From Moorena producens 3L (GTDB lineage Bacteria > Cyanobacteriota > Cyanobacteriia > Cyanobacteriales > Coleofasciculaceae): a stretch of 64,000 nucleotides of DNA. The notes beneath the pieces were generated by a model that saw only the letters and a program-made list of their open reading frames with translations, was not told the DNA's origin and made no database searches. Where the stretch lies: positions 56,429-120,428 of the forward strand of contig NZ_GL890939.1 in the NCBI RefSeq assembly GCF_000211815.1, in the 5' to 3' direction. Shown here piece by piece: positions 33,988 to 43,169 of this stretch; within the stretch, counting starts at the first letter, position 1, and the number at the start of each line of letters is the position of its first letter. The translations under genes and the position numbers were made by a program.

Positions 33988-34506
33988 CTAATAGTCAACC
34001 AGGGTTATAACTGGTACATCAGGCAGTTGCTGACGTCCACCTAAATCCCGTAATTCGATGATAAAGCCAAGAGCTACCACTTGACCGCCTGCTTGTTCTA
34101 CCAGGTTGACTGTAGCTGCTGCTGTTCCTCCAGTAGCAATTAAATCATCGATAATCACAACCTGGGAGTTAGGTGTGAAAGCATCTTGATGGACTTCCAA
34201 CTTGTCTGTGCCGTATTCTAGGTCATACTCAGCCGAGTATACCGCTGCTGGTAGTTTACCCGGTTTGCGCACTGGGACAAACCCAGCCCCGAGTTGGTAA
34301 GCTATAGGTGGTCCAAATATAAAACCACGAGACTCCATACCCACGACATAATCAGCCCTTACTCCTGCTTCCTGAAATTTTTGAGCTAAGGTATCGATAG
34401 TGTAGCGTAGTCCTTCTGGATTGCTCAGGAGGGTAGTGATATCCCGAAATACAATCCCTGGTTTGGGAAAGTCAGGGATATCGCGAATCAGAGATTTTAA
34501 ATCCAT
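33988..34506 (-). CDS. apt: Adenine phosphoribosyltransferase, 172 aa
   Basis: Salvages adenine to AMP using PRPP in the cytoplasm. Length and motifs are canonical: LIRDIPDFPKPGIVFRDITT at the N-terminus, the flexible-loop region VPVRKPGKLPA, and the PRPP-binding VVIIDDLIATGGTAAA. The product ends ITLVDY. Start ATG 34506. It lies alone between repeat DNA and the divergent DUF3038 gene. Confidence 0.96.
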   Translation of the reverse strand: MDLKSLIRDIPDFPKPGIVFRDITTLLSNPEGLRYTIDTLAQKFQEAGVRADYVVGMESRGFIFGPPIAYQLGAGFVPVRKPGKLPAAVYSAEYDLEYGTDKLEVHQDAFTPNSQVVIIDDLIATGGTAAATVNLVEQAGGQVVALGFIIELRDLGGRQQLPDVPVITLVDY

Positions 34507-34681
34507 CAGTAGGTGAACTTAGTTATCAATGGGGTTTGACTCAAACTATAGCTTGCCATTCCCTTTCTGTAAAAGCGTACACTAGAAAGCTGAACCTTGT
34601 GTGATTCCTTGGAACAAATCTATTCAAAAGGTTTTCGCTGTAGGATAAGCGCTATTAGAGTGAATCTTTCGACGGACCGTA

Positions 34682-35287
34682 ATGCTGACCAATAGTCCTG
34701 CTTCCCAGTCAAAGCCAATAATTTTAGATAGCCTACCTGATTTCAGGATTCCAGCTCAGGGCTGTCCACCACGAACTCGGCTGCATATTGACCTAATTTT
34801 ACTAGCCATTGAAGCTCTCGAACTGGGAGGTTCTGAGGCGATGCTATTGGCGGCTAGAGAGCTGGAACTTCAGGACATTATTAAAAATCGTGTTGTCCTG
34901 TGGCGTATGCGCTCTACCAATCCCTGGCGGCGCTCTTACACACGACGTCCTCTAACTCCAGAGGAAGCTAAGGCTTTAGTGGTGATTGCTAGTCATATGG
35001 CACGGCGAATGACGGTTCTGATTAGGCAGTTGTTGACGGCTTATCAACAACTACTGGAAAAGCAGGTGCCTCTAGAACAACATTTTCGCTTATCTAAGTA
35101 TTTGGAAAGGTTCCAGGCTCATTTTCGCAGCCGGATGAATCCCCGTCGCTCTAAAGTGGCTGCCTATAACTCTCAAGAAAAGTTGAATGAACTCGCAATT
35201 TCTCTATTGAGTCAGCTTCTGTTCTGTACAGGCACTTCTGGAAGGCAAAGATTATGGACTAGTCTGTTTGATGGGGAATTGCCTTGA
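34682..35287 (+). CDS. DUF3038 domain protein, 201 aa
   Basis: Cyanobacterial protein of the DUF3038 type: RLHIDLILLAIEALELGGSE, LWRMRSTNPWRRS and EEAKALVVIASHMARRMTVL. It is mostly helical and soluble, with no known activity. It is followed 180 bp later by a DUF4335 gene, the usual neighbour in cyanobacterial genomes, so the two probably work together. Start ATG 34682. Confidence 0.82.
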   Translation: MLTNSPASQSKPIILDSLPDFRIPAQGCPPRTRLHIDLILLAIEALELGGSEAMLLAARELELQDIIKNRVVLWRMRSTNPWRRSYTRRPLTPEEAKALVVIASHMARRMTVLIRQLLTAYQQLLEKQVPLEQHFRLSKYLERFQAHFRSRMNPRRSKVAAYNSQEKLNELAISLLSQLLFCTGTSGRQRLWTSLFDGELP

Positions 35288-35348
35288 ATGTTGGCGTTTC
35301 TGACTATAGCCATGCCATCAAGTATCAAGTATAGTCAGCTGATTGACA

Positions 35349-35420
35349 AATTACCCATTATCAATTATCAATTATCCATTATCGATTACCCATTATCCAT
35401 TACCAATTACCCATTCCCTC
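35349..35420. repeat. 7-bp tandem array (ATTATCA/ATTACCC)
   Basis: About nine units alternating ATTATCA, ATTATCC, ATTACCC and ATTACCA, lying between the DUF3038 and DUF4335 genes. Confidence 0.85.
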
Positions 35421-35467
35421 AATGCTAGTCTAAGAGGTTGAAGGGGATTTTTCAGCAGGAACAGCCG

Positions 35468-36886
35468 ATGACAATTCGACGCCAGTACAGTCTTCCCAAC
35501 TGTACCCTAATCCTGGAGGGTTGGAGTAATAGTACCACAGGGGATGGGTTACAGCCAGATGCCCGACCATTGCTGACAACTCTAAGTAATGCGGAATGCT
35601 ATGTAGGGGCTATGGACAAACCCCTCAGCGGTGGGCGGGATTTTTTTGAGGACTTGGTAAATAGTGTAAGCCGCTATGCTCAGGAATTTTTGTCTAAAGT
35701 GCCTCACCCCCAACCCCATGCTGAGAAACCAGCTAAGGTGCATCTGCAGAAAGTCGAGGACAAGAATTTGCATCGACTGATACTGCTAGATACTGCTGAG
35801 TCAGGAGCAATGACTAACTCAGGCAAACCTCTCCATGTAGATTTGAACACAGTGCAGTTGTTTGACTTGGTGGAGGCGATTGACCAGTTTTTGGCTGATG
35901 GACGAACCCTACCAGATATTAGTGTTTCGTTGCAGCCTGTTTCTAAGCACTATCGCCAAGCTGAAAAACCAGTAACCGAGCGTACTGGACCTGCTGCACT
36001 GGGAATGGCAAGTTTGGCTCTAGCTGCGATCGCATTTTTCTTTGTACCGATTCCAGAAGTACGGGAACCCGAACCTTCCCGAACAGGGGAAAATACTAAT
36101 GAAACCACCACCCCAACTGGGGAGAGTGACCCTCAGGCAACACCAACACCAACACCAAAGGGAACACCACTCTCCATCGACGAGCTAGAAAAAGTGCTCA
36201 CAACTGCACCAGAAATTACTGATCCCACAGAGTTGCGCTATATACAAAGAAGCCTGCAAAAGCGAATTTTTCGAGCTTGGGGGAACCGGCAACAGTTTGC
36301 TGGGAATTTAAAATACCAGGTTAGTGTTGGCAGAGATGGTGCGATTTTAGGCTACAAACCCGTTAATGGCACACCCTTGGATGGGGCAGAGCAAACCCCC
36401 CTGCCTGAATTGCTCTACACCAAGACTACAGACAATATTGCTACCCAAGAACCTATTGCTCAGTTCCAGGTGTTATTTAAACCAGGGGAAAACGAAGGGA
36501 TTCTCGAAATCAGTCCTTGGGATGGTTATATGGGTAAGATTACCCTAGGTCCAGAAATTACTGACATCGCTGTCATTAATGATTTGAAAGACAAAGTGTC
36601 TCAGCCAATTCGTGACAGTTGGAATAAAACCTCCAGCTATCCTCAAGATTTAACTTATCGAGTAGCTGTGACTGAAGAGGGTATCATTGCTGATTATGAA
36701 GCAATTGATAAAGAGTCTTGGGATTACTCCCAAGAAACTCCTTTAGAACGCCTAATGAAGCCAGCAGCAGCTGGAATTGGTAGCGAAGGGACTGGGTTAG
36801 TACCCCAGAAGCCCCTTGCTCATTTCCGAGTAGTCTTTAAAAATAATGGCGAGTTAGACGTTAGTCCCTACAGGAGCAACGAATAA
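35468..36886 (+). CDS. DUF4335 domain protein, 472 aa
   Basis: The N-terminal ~160 residues match DUF4335: TIRRQYSLPNCTLILEGWSN, then SGGRDFFEDLVNSVSRYAQ and LNTVQLFDLVEAIDQFLAD. A single membrane span follows at ~180-200 (ALGMASLALAAIAFFFVP). A Pro/Thr-rich linker (ATPTPTPKGTP) leads to two repeats of a C-terminal domain, each with a YQVSVGRDG or YRVAVTEEG strand and FxVxFKxxGEL. So the C-terminal part is probably outside the cytoplasm, or in the lumen. Start ATG 35468 (AGGA upstream) rather than TTG 35438. Partner of the preceding gene. Confidence 0.8.
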   Translation: MTIRRQYSLPNCTLILEGWSNSTTGDGLQPDARPLLTTLSNAECYVGAMDKPLSGGRDFFEDLVNSVSRYAQEFLSKVPHPQPHAEKPAKVHLQKVEDKNLHRLILLDTAESGAMTNSGKPLHVDLNTVQLFDLVEAIDQFLADGRTLPDISVSLQPVSKHYRQAEKPVTERTGPAALGMASLALAAIAFFFVPIPEVREPEPSRTGENTNETTTPTGESDPQATPTPTPKGTPLSIDELEKVLTTAPEITDPTELRYIQRSLQKRIFRAWGNRQQFAGNLKYQVSVGRDGAILGYKPVNGTPLDGAEQTPLPELLYTKTTDNIATQEPIAQFQVLFKPGENEGILEISPWDGYMGKITLGPEITDIAVINDLKDKVSQPIRDSWNKTSSYPQDLTYRVAVTEEGIIADYEAIDKESWDYSQETPLERLMKPAAAGIGSEGTGLVPQKPLAHFRVVFKNNGELDVSPYRSNE

Positions 36887-36912
36887 TTTACTGTGGCAAA
36901 TTGAACAAAATC

Positions 36913-36951
36913 TCTCCCTAACCCCACCTATAATAGGTAGGGTTAGGGAGA
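36913..36951 (+). terminator. Terminator hairpin after the DUF4335 gene
   Basis: TCTCCCTAACCC pairs with GGGTTAGGGAGA, with CACC and GGT extending the stem, 27 bp after the stop. A-rich DNA lies on both sides. Confidence 0.65.
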
Positions 36952-37319
36952 CCAAACAAAAAACACTACCTTTTCTTATTCTTTTGGCAATTCTAGATTA
37001 ATGATATTGGTGTTAAGCTATATTAATAGAATATATAGCGTTTGGAGCTCGATTGTAAACACACGAATTACCAAAAAATGCCAAAGGAATCTCCCCTAAA
37101 CCCTGGCTCGGAAGGGGGGCAGGTAAAAGCCAAGAGGGGAAATATCTTCTCAGTTTTATTGCCAAAAAAAAGACCATACAGGTTTACATCTCAAATACAA
37201 ACGCACTTAGCTGATAGCTGATAGCTTTAGTTTTTATAGTTTTTCGGGTTTCGGTTTTAAGCTCATGCCGTCAGAATAGCGTATTTCAAGATTTTTTCAA
37301 CCGGCCCTCACCTGAATTA
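36952..37319. other. Gene-free stretch
   Basis: No open frame or RNA was recognised. It contains a short TAGCTGATAGCTGATAGCTT run (37207-37226 area) that looks like a remnant of the 7-bp arrays. Confidence 0.5.
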
Positions 37320-38054
37320 TTACCCTTTTTTCAATTCGTTTTTCCGAAAAATGCAGAATTTTTGCGTCCGCTCTTGCCCAACCAAGGAAAACCCTGCGGT
37401 TTCGAACAAGCTAAGATACTCTTTTTCATCGAAAAATATTAATCGCATTTGTTGTTGAGAAAGGATCTTGCCATTTGCTGAAAATGTATAAGTCTTCTGT
37501 AATGATTGTTCTCCAAAGTCGGTTTTTTGCGTATACACGATCCCATCTTTGATTGGCATTTCAGAATTGGTATGATCCCCTTGAATCGACATACATAAAA
37601 TACCATCCTTATCTAAAATATCATACAGTTTTTTCAGGGATTTCATCTGCACATCTTTGTTAGGGCAATAACTATACAGCCGATATTGTTGTTCTTGCTC
37701 TCTGTAGGAGAAACAGAAAACTCCCCCAGTCGAAATAACAGCCTCAAAAGTCTCGCTGGTTTCATAATCTTCAATACTTGCACATACGAGCCTCACCGAA
37801 TTATCCTTGAGTCTTTTTTCTGCTTGTGTAAGCATCGCAGGCGAGAAATCAATACCTGTAATATTATAATTCTCCAATAACAACATCTGCTCCGTTAATA
37901 AGCCGCTTCCCACCCCCATATCCAGAATTTTTCTTCTTTCACCCAAAATTTTCTGCAATGATGTGGCATAACCCTTATGGTCATAATAGCCAGATGTCAT
38001 CAAGTTATCATAATACTTGGCGAGTTCTGTGTATGTATTGTCCACAGACACCAA
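37320..38054 (-). CDS. Class I SAM-dependent methyltransferase, 244 aa
   Basis: Rossmann methyltransferase with motif I ILDMGVGSGLLTEQM near residue 39, ITGIDFSPAMLTQAEKRL after it, and FEAVISTGGVFCFSYRE in the motif IV region. The product is cytoplasmic. The start is doubtful: TTG 38054 or GTG 38051, with no in-frame ATG before residue 19, which would remove part of the first helix. Its AT-rich, Lys-rich composition differs somewhat from neighbours, so transfer is possible. The substrate is unknown. Confidence 0.75.
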   Translation of the reverse strand: MVSVDNTYTELAKYYDNLMTSGYYDHKGYATSLQKILGERRKILDMGVGSGLLTEQMLLLENYNITGIDFSPAMLTQAEKRLKDNSVRLVCASIEDYETSETFEAVISTGGVFCFSYREQEQQYRLYSYCPNKDVQMKSLKKLYDILDKDGILCMSIQGDHTNSEMPIKDGIVYTQKTDFGEQSLQKTYTFSANGKILSQQQMRLIFFDEKEYLSLFETAGFSLVGQERTQKFCIFRKNELKKG

Positions 38055-38566
38055 ATCAGAAGATTATTGTTTTCCCATAAAAATCATGCCTCTTTGAATT
38101 TATATATAATAATATCATTTAGGTGGGGATAAATAAACCTTAAAACTCATAATCAAAAAATAAACCTGAAAGCTTTTATTCAAGGGGTTTTCACGATTTG
38201 AATCTCAATTCATAACACCTGAAAACCGTTTATAATCACCCCCTTAGTGGGCAGGTATGTCAATGGGTTAAAAGGGAGGTGGGGTGCTGGGGAGAGTTTT
38301 TTTTAGGTTAAAAATACCTAAGGTGCGCTTGATCCATTAAGAATTAAATTCGCCACGGTTCCCATTTTTATTAATAAAAATTACCCCACGGTGCGCGTTC
38401 AGCACCGCTATCTCCCTATCTCCCGTTTCTCTCCACCTCCTATCCAAACGAATAATTTTTAGTGGCCAATTTAATCTTGGCTGATACCCAGTTGCGTTAT
38501 TGGTTGACTGTTAACCATTGCTTGTATCTAGTCAACACTCAACACTCAATACAACTTTTTAAAATT
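38055..38566. other. Gene-free stretch with fragments of repeats
   Basis: Contains a degraded copy of the AGGTGCGCTT...AATTAAATTCGCC hairpin (38321-38358) and several GGGAG-rich and CTCCC-rich patches. No coding or RNA feature was recognised. Confidence 0.5.
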
Positions 38567-38594
38567 AAAATCCCCCCGGGAGCAGGGGGGATTT
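38567..38594 (-). terminator. Terminator of prs
   Basis: AAAATCCCCCC and GGGGGGATTTT form a strong GC stem with a short GGGAGCA loop directly after the prs stop codon (tca at 38595-38597). On the minus strand the stem is followed by a T-run. Confidence 0.85.
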
Positions 38595-39587
38595 TCAACG
38601 AAACATACTGCTGACAGAAGAGTCTTCATGAATACGCCAGATGGTTTCACCCAATAAGTTAGCCACTGAAAGCACTGTCAACTGTGGAAACTGTTTCGCT
38701 TCCGGAAGTGGAATAGTATTGGTAACAATTACTTCTTCAAACACCCCACTAGAGAGGCGCTCTACAGATGGTGGCGAAAACACGGCATGGGTTGCACAAG
38801 CGTAGACTTGACGAGCACCCTCTTGACGCAGTACTTTGGCCGCTTCACAAATCGTGCCAGCAGTGTCAATCATATCATCCACCAACACCGCAGTTTTACC
38901 CTTCACATCCCCAATCACATTCATGACTTGAGCGATATTGTGAGCTTGCCTGCGCTTGTCGATAATGGCAAGGGGGGCATCATATAGCTTTTTGGCAAAC
39001 GCTCTGGCTCTAGCCACACCACCAACGTCCGGCGAAACTACTACCAGATCGGTTAGTTCCTTAGAAGCCAGGTATTGTCGTAATACTGGTAAACCGTAGA
39101 CATGGTCGCAGGGGATATCGAAATAACCTTGAATTTGAGCGGAGTGCAAATCCATTGCCAAAATCCGATTAGCACCAGCTTCAGTAATCAGGTTAGCCAC
39201 CAGTTTCGCTGTAATGGACTCACGCCCCGCCGTTTTACGGTCTGCTCGAGCATAACCATAGTAAGGAATCACAGCAGTAACTTGCCGTGCTGAGGCTCGA
39301 CGGCAAGCATCGATCATAATGAGTAACTCCATCAGGTAATCATTCACCGGATAGCAAGTCGGTTGAATCAGGTAAACATCACACCCCCTGATGGATTCTT
39401 GAATTTGGACATAGAGCTCCCCATCAGCAAATCGTTTCCGTACCATCGGTCCCAAGTCGATGCCTAGATAGCGTGCCACTTCCTGAGAAAGGGAAACATT
39501 TGCCGAACCAGAAAATAGTCTTAAACGATTGTTATCGGCTATCTGGGGCAGAATAGGTTGAAGCTCTAAAGTAACTGAACTGCTCAC
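38595..39587 (-). CDS. prs: Ribose-phosphate pyrophosphokinase, 330 aa
   Basis: Makes PRPP from ribose 5-phosphate and ATP. Motifs are complete: RLFSGSANVSLSQEVARYLG, GCDVYLIQPTCYPVND, DRKTAGRESITAKLVAN, MDLHSAQIQGYFDIPCDHVY, and the PRPP-binding loop VLVDDMIDTAGTICEA. The start is GTG 39587. A strong terminator abuts the stop. It has no operon partner. Expression should be constitutive; the AT-rich upstream region (39600-39720) probably holds its promoter. Confidence 0.97.
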   Translation of the reverse strand: MSSSVTLELQPILPQIADNNRLRLFSGSANVSLSQEVARYLGIDLGPMVRKRFADGELYVQIQESIRGCDVYLIQPTCYPVNDYLMELLIMIDACRRASARQVTAVIPYYGYARADRKTAGRESITAKLVANLITEAGANRILAMDLHSAQIQGYFDIPCDHVYGLPVLRQYLASKELTDLVVVSPDVGGVARARAFAKKLYDAPLAIIDKRRQAHNIAQVMNVIGDVKGKTAVLVDDMIDTAGTICEAAKVLRQEGARQVYACATHAVFSPPSVERLSSGVFEEVIVTNTIPLPEAKQFPQLTVLSVANLLGETIWRIHEDSSVSSMFR

Positions 39588-39783
39588 AGCAAACCCTCGA
39601 AGCTTATTTCAACGCGATCTTAACATTCTAAGAATATCCTTTTTATAATAATTTTTATAATTATTTATTTAAATTTGATTAATATTTTATTAATTTTTAT
39701 AGCATTTAACTCATACAGTACTTTCCGCAAGACACAATATATTGCAATCCGATCTGATTCGTGAAAGAAATGGGCTGCTTTAA
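39588..39783. promoter_or_regulatory. AT-rich upstream region of prs
   Basis: A run of about 70 bases that is almost entirely A and T (39640-39710) lies upstream of prs. It is a plausible UP-element or promoter zone, but no -10/-35 pair was fixed. Confidence 0.35.
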
Positions 39784-39853
39784 GGCAGGAGGCAGGAGGC
39801 AGGAGGCAGGAGGCAGGAGGCAGGAGGCAGGAGGCAGGAGGCAGGAGGCAGAT
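39784..39853. repeat. 7-bp tandem array (AGGCAGG)
   Basis: Nine or ten units of GGCAGGA with very little divergence, the cleanest 7-bp array in the window, which suggests recent expansion. Confidence 0.95.
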
Positions 39854-40130
39854 GGCAGAATGTAAGGGAAAAGGATCGAGTTTTTAAAAATTTCAGTGAT
39901 TTTACAAATGATTTAGGATTGCTATATAGTGTAGTGTGATCAAACTAAGGTCATAAATCAAGAATTTTTTTTAAGTTTCTTAGTCAAATCCGAAAATAAA
40001 CTATTGTCCCTAATTTGATGTTCAACTGTACATCTATTCAATTAAGGTAGTTATTTGAGATAATTCCACAGGAAAATAAGATAGCAATGAACATGTCGTG
40101 ATGTTATAATAAACCAGAAAAACCTATATA

Positions 40131-40231
40131 AGCAGGTGCACAAAATTAATTGCACATTTACCGAAAATCAAAGCCATGCAATGTAAGGGTTACAGAGATC
40201 CAGAGTAGGTAATTAATTTTGTTTAGGTGCT
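40131..40231. mobile_element. MITE-like element, 101 bp
   Basis: Ends AGCAGGTGCACAAAATTAATT and AATTAATTTTGTTTAGGTGCT (first and last 21 bp) are inverted repeats agreeing at 17 of 21 positions. It lies in the 0.9-kb gap between prs and the kinase-like gene. No target duplication could be fixed. Confidence 0.55.
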
Positions 40232-40301
40232 TAGCAGTTGTGATATTGATTAACTACACAGGATTTTTTCCCTATTCCCTATTTCCTATTCCAAATTCCC
40301 T

Positions 40302-40390
40302 ACAGGACTTACGCAATAACTATACTTGTAGGGTATAGCTTCTGACTCTACACCATAAGCGGGTTTGGAGTCCAGTCTTGGGTAAGCGCT
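40302..40390. repeat. ACAGGACTTA-ended MITE-like element
   Basis: Left end ACAGGACTTACGCAATAACT and right end GAGTCCAGTCTTGGGTAAGC resemble each other in inverted orientation, as in the copy at 50914-51004. No coding capacity. Confidence 0.5.
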
Positions 40391-40498
40391 GATTTATATG
40401 CTTATCAACTGTTACTCAAAGGAACAGTTGGAATCCATCGGTGGAGTTCCAAAGCAACCGAAATAAGTCTAAACTTCAAGAATACTCCTCCTGCCTCA

Positions 40499-42445
40499 TT
40501 GTCCGTAACAACTGATCTACCACCGATGGAACCACCGATTGCCTCTGGAACTATTCTGCAAAATCGCTACCATCTGCTCCGTGTCCTTGACCAAGGAGAA
40601 TTCAATCGGACTTACCTGGTAGAGGATCAAGGGCGTTTCAATGAACCTTGTGCCCTCAAAGAATTTATTCCCCCTCAGACAGAAACTAATAATTTAGATA
40701 AGTCAAGGCAACTGTTTCAACAAGAAGCAGGTATCCTGTATAAAATTGAACACCCCCAAATTCCTCAGTTCCGAGCTACCTTTGAAGAGCAAGGACGGCT
40801 GTTTCTGGTGCGAGACTACGTAGAGGGAAAAACCTATGGTGAACTACTAGAACAACGGAAAGCCCTTCAGAATCAAAGTGAACCTCTATCTTCTAATCCC
40901 GATGGGGAAGTCCAATCACCCCCAATGGCTAGCCCGACCAAGTTGGGAGTCGTATCAGAAACGGAAGTGCGTCAGCTATTGCAGCAATCTTTGCCAGTTT
41001 TGGACTACATCCACAGCCAAGGGATTATTCACCGAGATATCATACCGGATAACATTATCATGCGGGAGACGGACAGTATACCGGTGTTGATTAATTTGGG
41101 TGTGGTACAGGAACTGGCAACTCGTCTTCAATTGCCCGATACTCCCACACCAACAACTAGTATTGGCAAAAGCGGTTACGCTCCCAGGGAGCAAATTCAG
41201 ACCGGTCAGGTGTATCCAAGTAGTGACCTATATTCCCTAGCAGTGACTGCGATAGTGCTACTGACTGGGAAAGAACCAGAAGAACTGGTGGATAATACTA
41301 ATCTGACTTGGAACTGGCGTCCCTGGGCTAGGGTTAGCGATGAGTTAGCTGAGATATTAAATCGGATGCTTAGTTATCAAGCAAGCGATCGCTACCAATC
41401 CGCTAGAGAAGTCTTGTATGCCTTTCAAGCTTCTGGGTTAACTCCCCAACTTCCAAAACCCAAGCCAATACCCGGCACGACAGTGGCATCAGCTCAAGGT
41501 GGAACACCCAGGGAGGCTAGAGGTGGAGAACCGAGTGAACCGGTGATGTCTCAAGCCACGGGTCGCTCTATCTGGAATAGTCCTTGGCCGCTGCTTGGGA
41601 TAGCTACAGGACTAGCAGTGCTGGCAGGAATAGGCTCTTGGGTGTGGGTGAGCAATTTTAATCAGCAGGACACTGGCAAATCTCCAAGTCCTAAGGTGTC
41701 AGTGAGTCCTAGTCCTAGTCCTAGTCCGACTCCCACTCCGAGCCCTAGCGCTAGTCCAACCCCTAGCGCTAGTCCAACCCCGAGTAAACCTCAAATCTAC
41801 AGTCAGCGTCTAGAGCTTTCTGCTGGTAAAACCCTTTCAAAATCCAGGAATTTAAAGGCTAATCACACTATTAACTACATTATCCAGGGTAAACAATACC
41901 AAACCCTGAAGACATATCTCAGTGACGAAGGGGTCTTGATGACAGTGCTTGGCCCGGACGGAAAACCAGTGGACAATCGAGCTAAACGGGTACGGCAATG
42001 GGAAGGGAAATTTCCTTTCACTGGCAACTACACGATTCAACTAAGTCCAGTTAAGGGTCTACCGAATAGCGATTATCAGCTAGGATTAAGGTTAACAGAA
42101 GCACCGAAGCCGAAACCTAAACCTAAACCAACTGCTGATTATAACATAGAAAGGGTCAATTTATTGCAGGGAAGCAAGGGTTTGCAGCTACTGGGTCGCA
42201 CTAGCCCCCAGAAGATTCAGCGCTACTTGGTGAAGGCTAAACAGGGTAAGCAATTGAAGCTAGAGGTGATTGAAAGTGATGTGGCTTTAACTATCCGCTA
42301 TCCCAATGGGAAGTTAGTGGAACAGGCTTCAGGGGTGCAAAGGTGGCAAGGTCAGCTGCCTAGTTCTGGTGAGTATATAGTAGATGTAATTGCTAAACAG
42401 GAAAGAAAGTTTGCTTTAGATATTAGCCTTTCAGACTTAAAGTGA
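40499..42445 (+). CDS. Serine/threonine kinase-like membrane protein with degenerate DFG motif, 648 aa
   Basis: Residues ~20-310 are a Hanks-type kinase fold: a degenerate glycine loop LDQGEFNRTYLV, ATP-site Lys54 in ALKEF, HRDIIPDNI with catalytic-loop Asp180 and Asn185. The metal-binding DFG is replaced by Asn199-Leu200-Gly201 (LINLGVV). A membrane span lies at ~360-385 (LGIATGLAVLAGIGSWVWV). A Pro/Ser/Thr-rich linker follows, then two copies of a PPC-like beta-sandwich domain. Either the kinase is inactive and serves as a binding module, or it uses metal differently. The start is TTG 40499 or ATG 40526. bioD begins 7 bp after its stop. Confidence 0.85.
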   Translation: MSVTTDLPPMEPPIASGTILQNRYHLLRVLDQGEFNRTYLVEDQGRFNEPCALKEFIPPQTETNNLDKSRQLFQQEAGILYKIEHPQIPQFRATFEEQGRLFLVRDYVEGKTYGELLEQRKALQNQSEPLSSNPDGEVQSPPMASPTKLGVVSETEVRQLLQQSLPVLDYIHSQGIIHRDIIPDNIIMRETDSIPVLINLGVVQELATRLQLPDTPTPTTSIGKSGYAPREQIQTGQVYPSSDLYSLAVTAIVLLTGKEPEELVDNTNLTWNWRPWARVSDELAEILNRMLSYQASDRYQSAREVLYAFQASGLTPQLPKPKPIPGTTVASAQGGTPREARGGEPSEPVMSQATGRSIWNSPWPLLGIATGLAVLAGIGSWVWVSNFNQQDTGKSPSPKVSVSPSPSPSPTPTPSPSASPTPSASPTPSKPQIYSQRLELSAGKTLSKSRNLKANHTINYIIQGKQYQTLKTYLSDEGVLMTVLGPDGKPVDNRAKRVRQWEGKFPFTGNYTIQLSPVKGLPNSDYQLGLRLTEAPKPKPKPKPTADYNIERVNLLQGSKGLQLLGRTSPQKIQRYLVKAKQGKQLKLEVIESDVALTIRYPNGKLVEQASGVQRWQGQLPSSGEYIVDVIAKQERKFALDISLSDLK

Positions 42446-42452
42446 GTCAATC

Positions 42453-43124
42453 TTGAACGTATTACTAATTACTGGCACCAATACAGGCATCGGCAAAACG
42501 GTTTTGACTTCTGTGATCGCTGCTTATTGGCAGACTTACCGTCCTCAAGAGAGTCTGGGGATATTCAAGCCGATTCAAACCGGAATTGGCGATCGCGAAA
42601 TTTACCAGCAACTATTTGACTTGGCTCAAACCCTGGAGGAGATCACACCCGTGGAGTTTAAAACCCCTGCAGCACCACCAGTTGCTGCAGATCTAGAAGG
42701 AAGACAGGTTGACCTCGAAAAGGTCTGGCAAGGCTTCAATACTCTGCGCAGTCAGCGGGATGTGGTCTTGGTGGAAGCTTTGGGAGGACTAGGTTCACCG
42801 GTGACTCATGAACTGATTGTGGCAGATTTGGCAAGGGATTGGCGATTGCCAACGGTATTGGTTGCGCCGGTAGAATTAGGAGCGATCGCACAAGTGGTTG
42901 CTAATGTTGCCCTGGCACGCTCATCACGAGTTGACCTCACAGGGATTGTCCTCAATTGCGTCCAACCTCGTACCTCCGAAGAAATAACTCAGTTGGCTCC
43001 GATTAGCTTAATCGAGACTCTAACCAATGTTAAGGTTTTGGGGATTTTACCTCATCTATCTGACCCAATGGACTACTCGAAACTTGCTCAAGTCGGTTCA
43101 AATTTGGATGTCAGTGGTTGGTGA
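42453..43124 (+). CDS. bioD: Dethiobiotin synthetase, 223 aa
   Basis: ATP-dependent carboxylation of diaminopelargonic acid, the penultimate step of biotin synthesis. The P-loop LLITGTNTGIGKT is right at the N-terminus, followed by FKPIQTGIG, VEALGGLGSPVTHE and LVAPVELGAIAQVV. The start must be TTG 42453, since the P-loop begins four residues in and no ATG is available. It is 7 bp after the kinase-like gene, so it is probably in the same transcript. Confidence 0.93.
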   Translation: MNVLLITGTNTGIGKTVLTSVIAAYWQTYRPQESLGIFKPIQTGIGDREIYQQLFDLAQTLEEITPVEFKTPAAPPVAADLEGRQVDLEKVWQGFNTLRSQRDVVLVEALGGLGSPVTHELIVADLARDWRLPTVLVAPVELGAIAQVVANVALARSSRVDLTGIVLNCVQPRTSEEITQLAPISLIETLTNVKVLGILPHLSDPMDYSKLAQVGSNLDVSGW

Positions 43125-43169
43125 GGCATGATGGTAAATGTGAGGGGAAAGGGTAACAAAGGTTAAACT

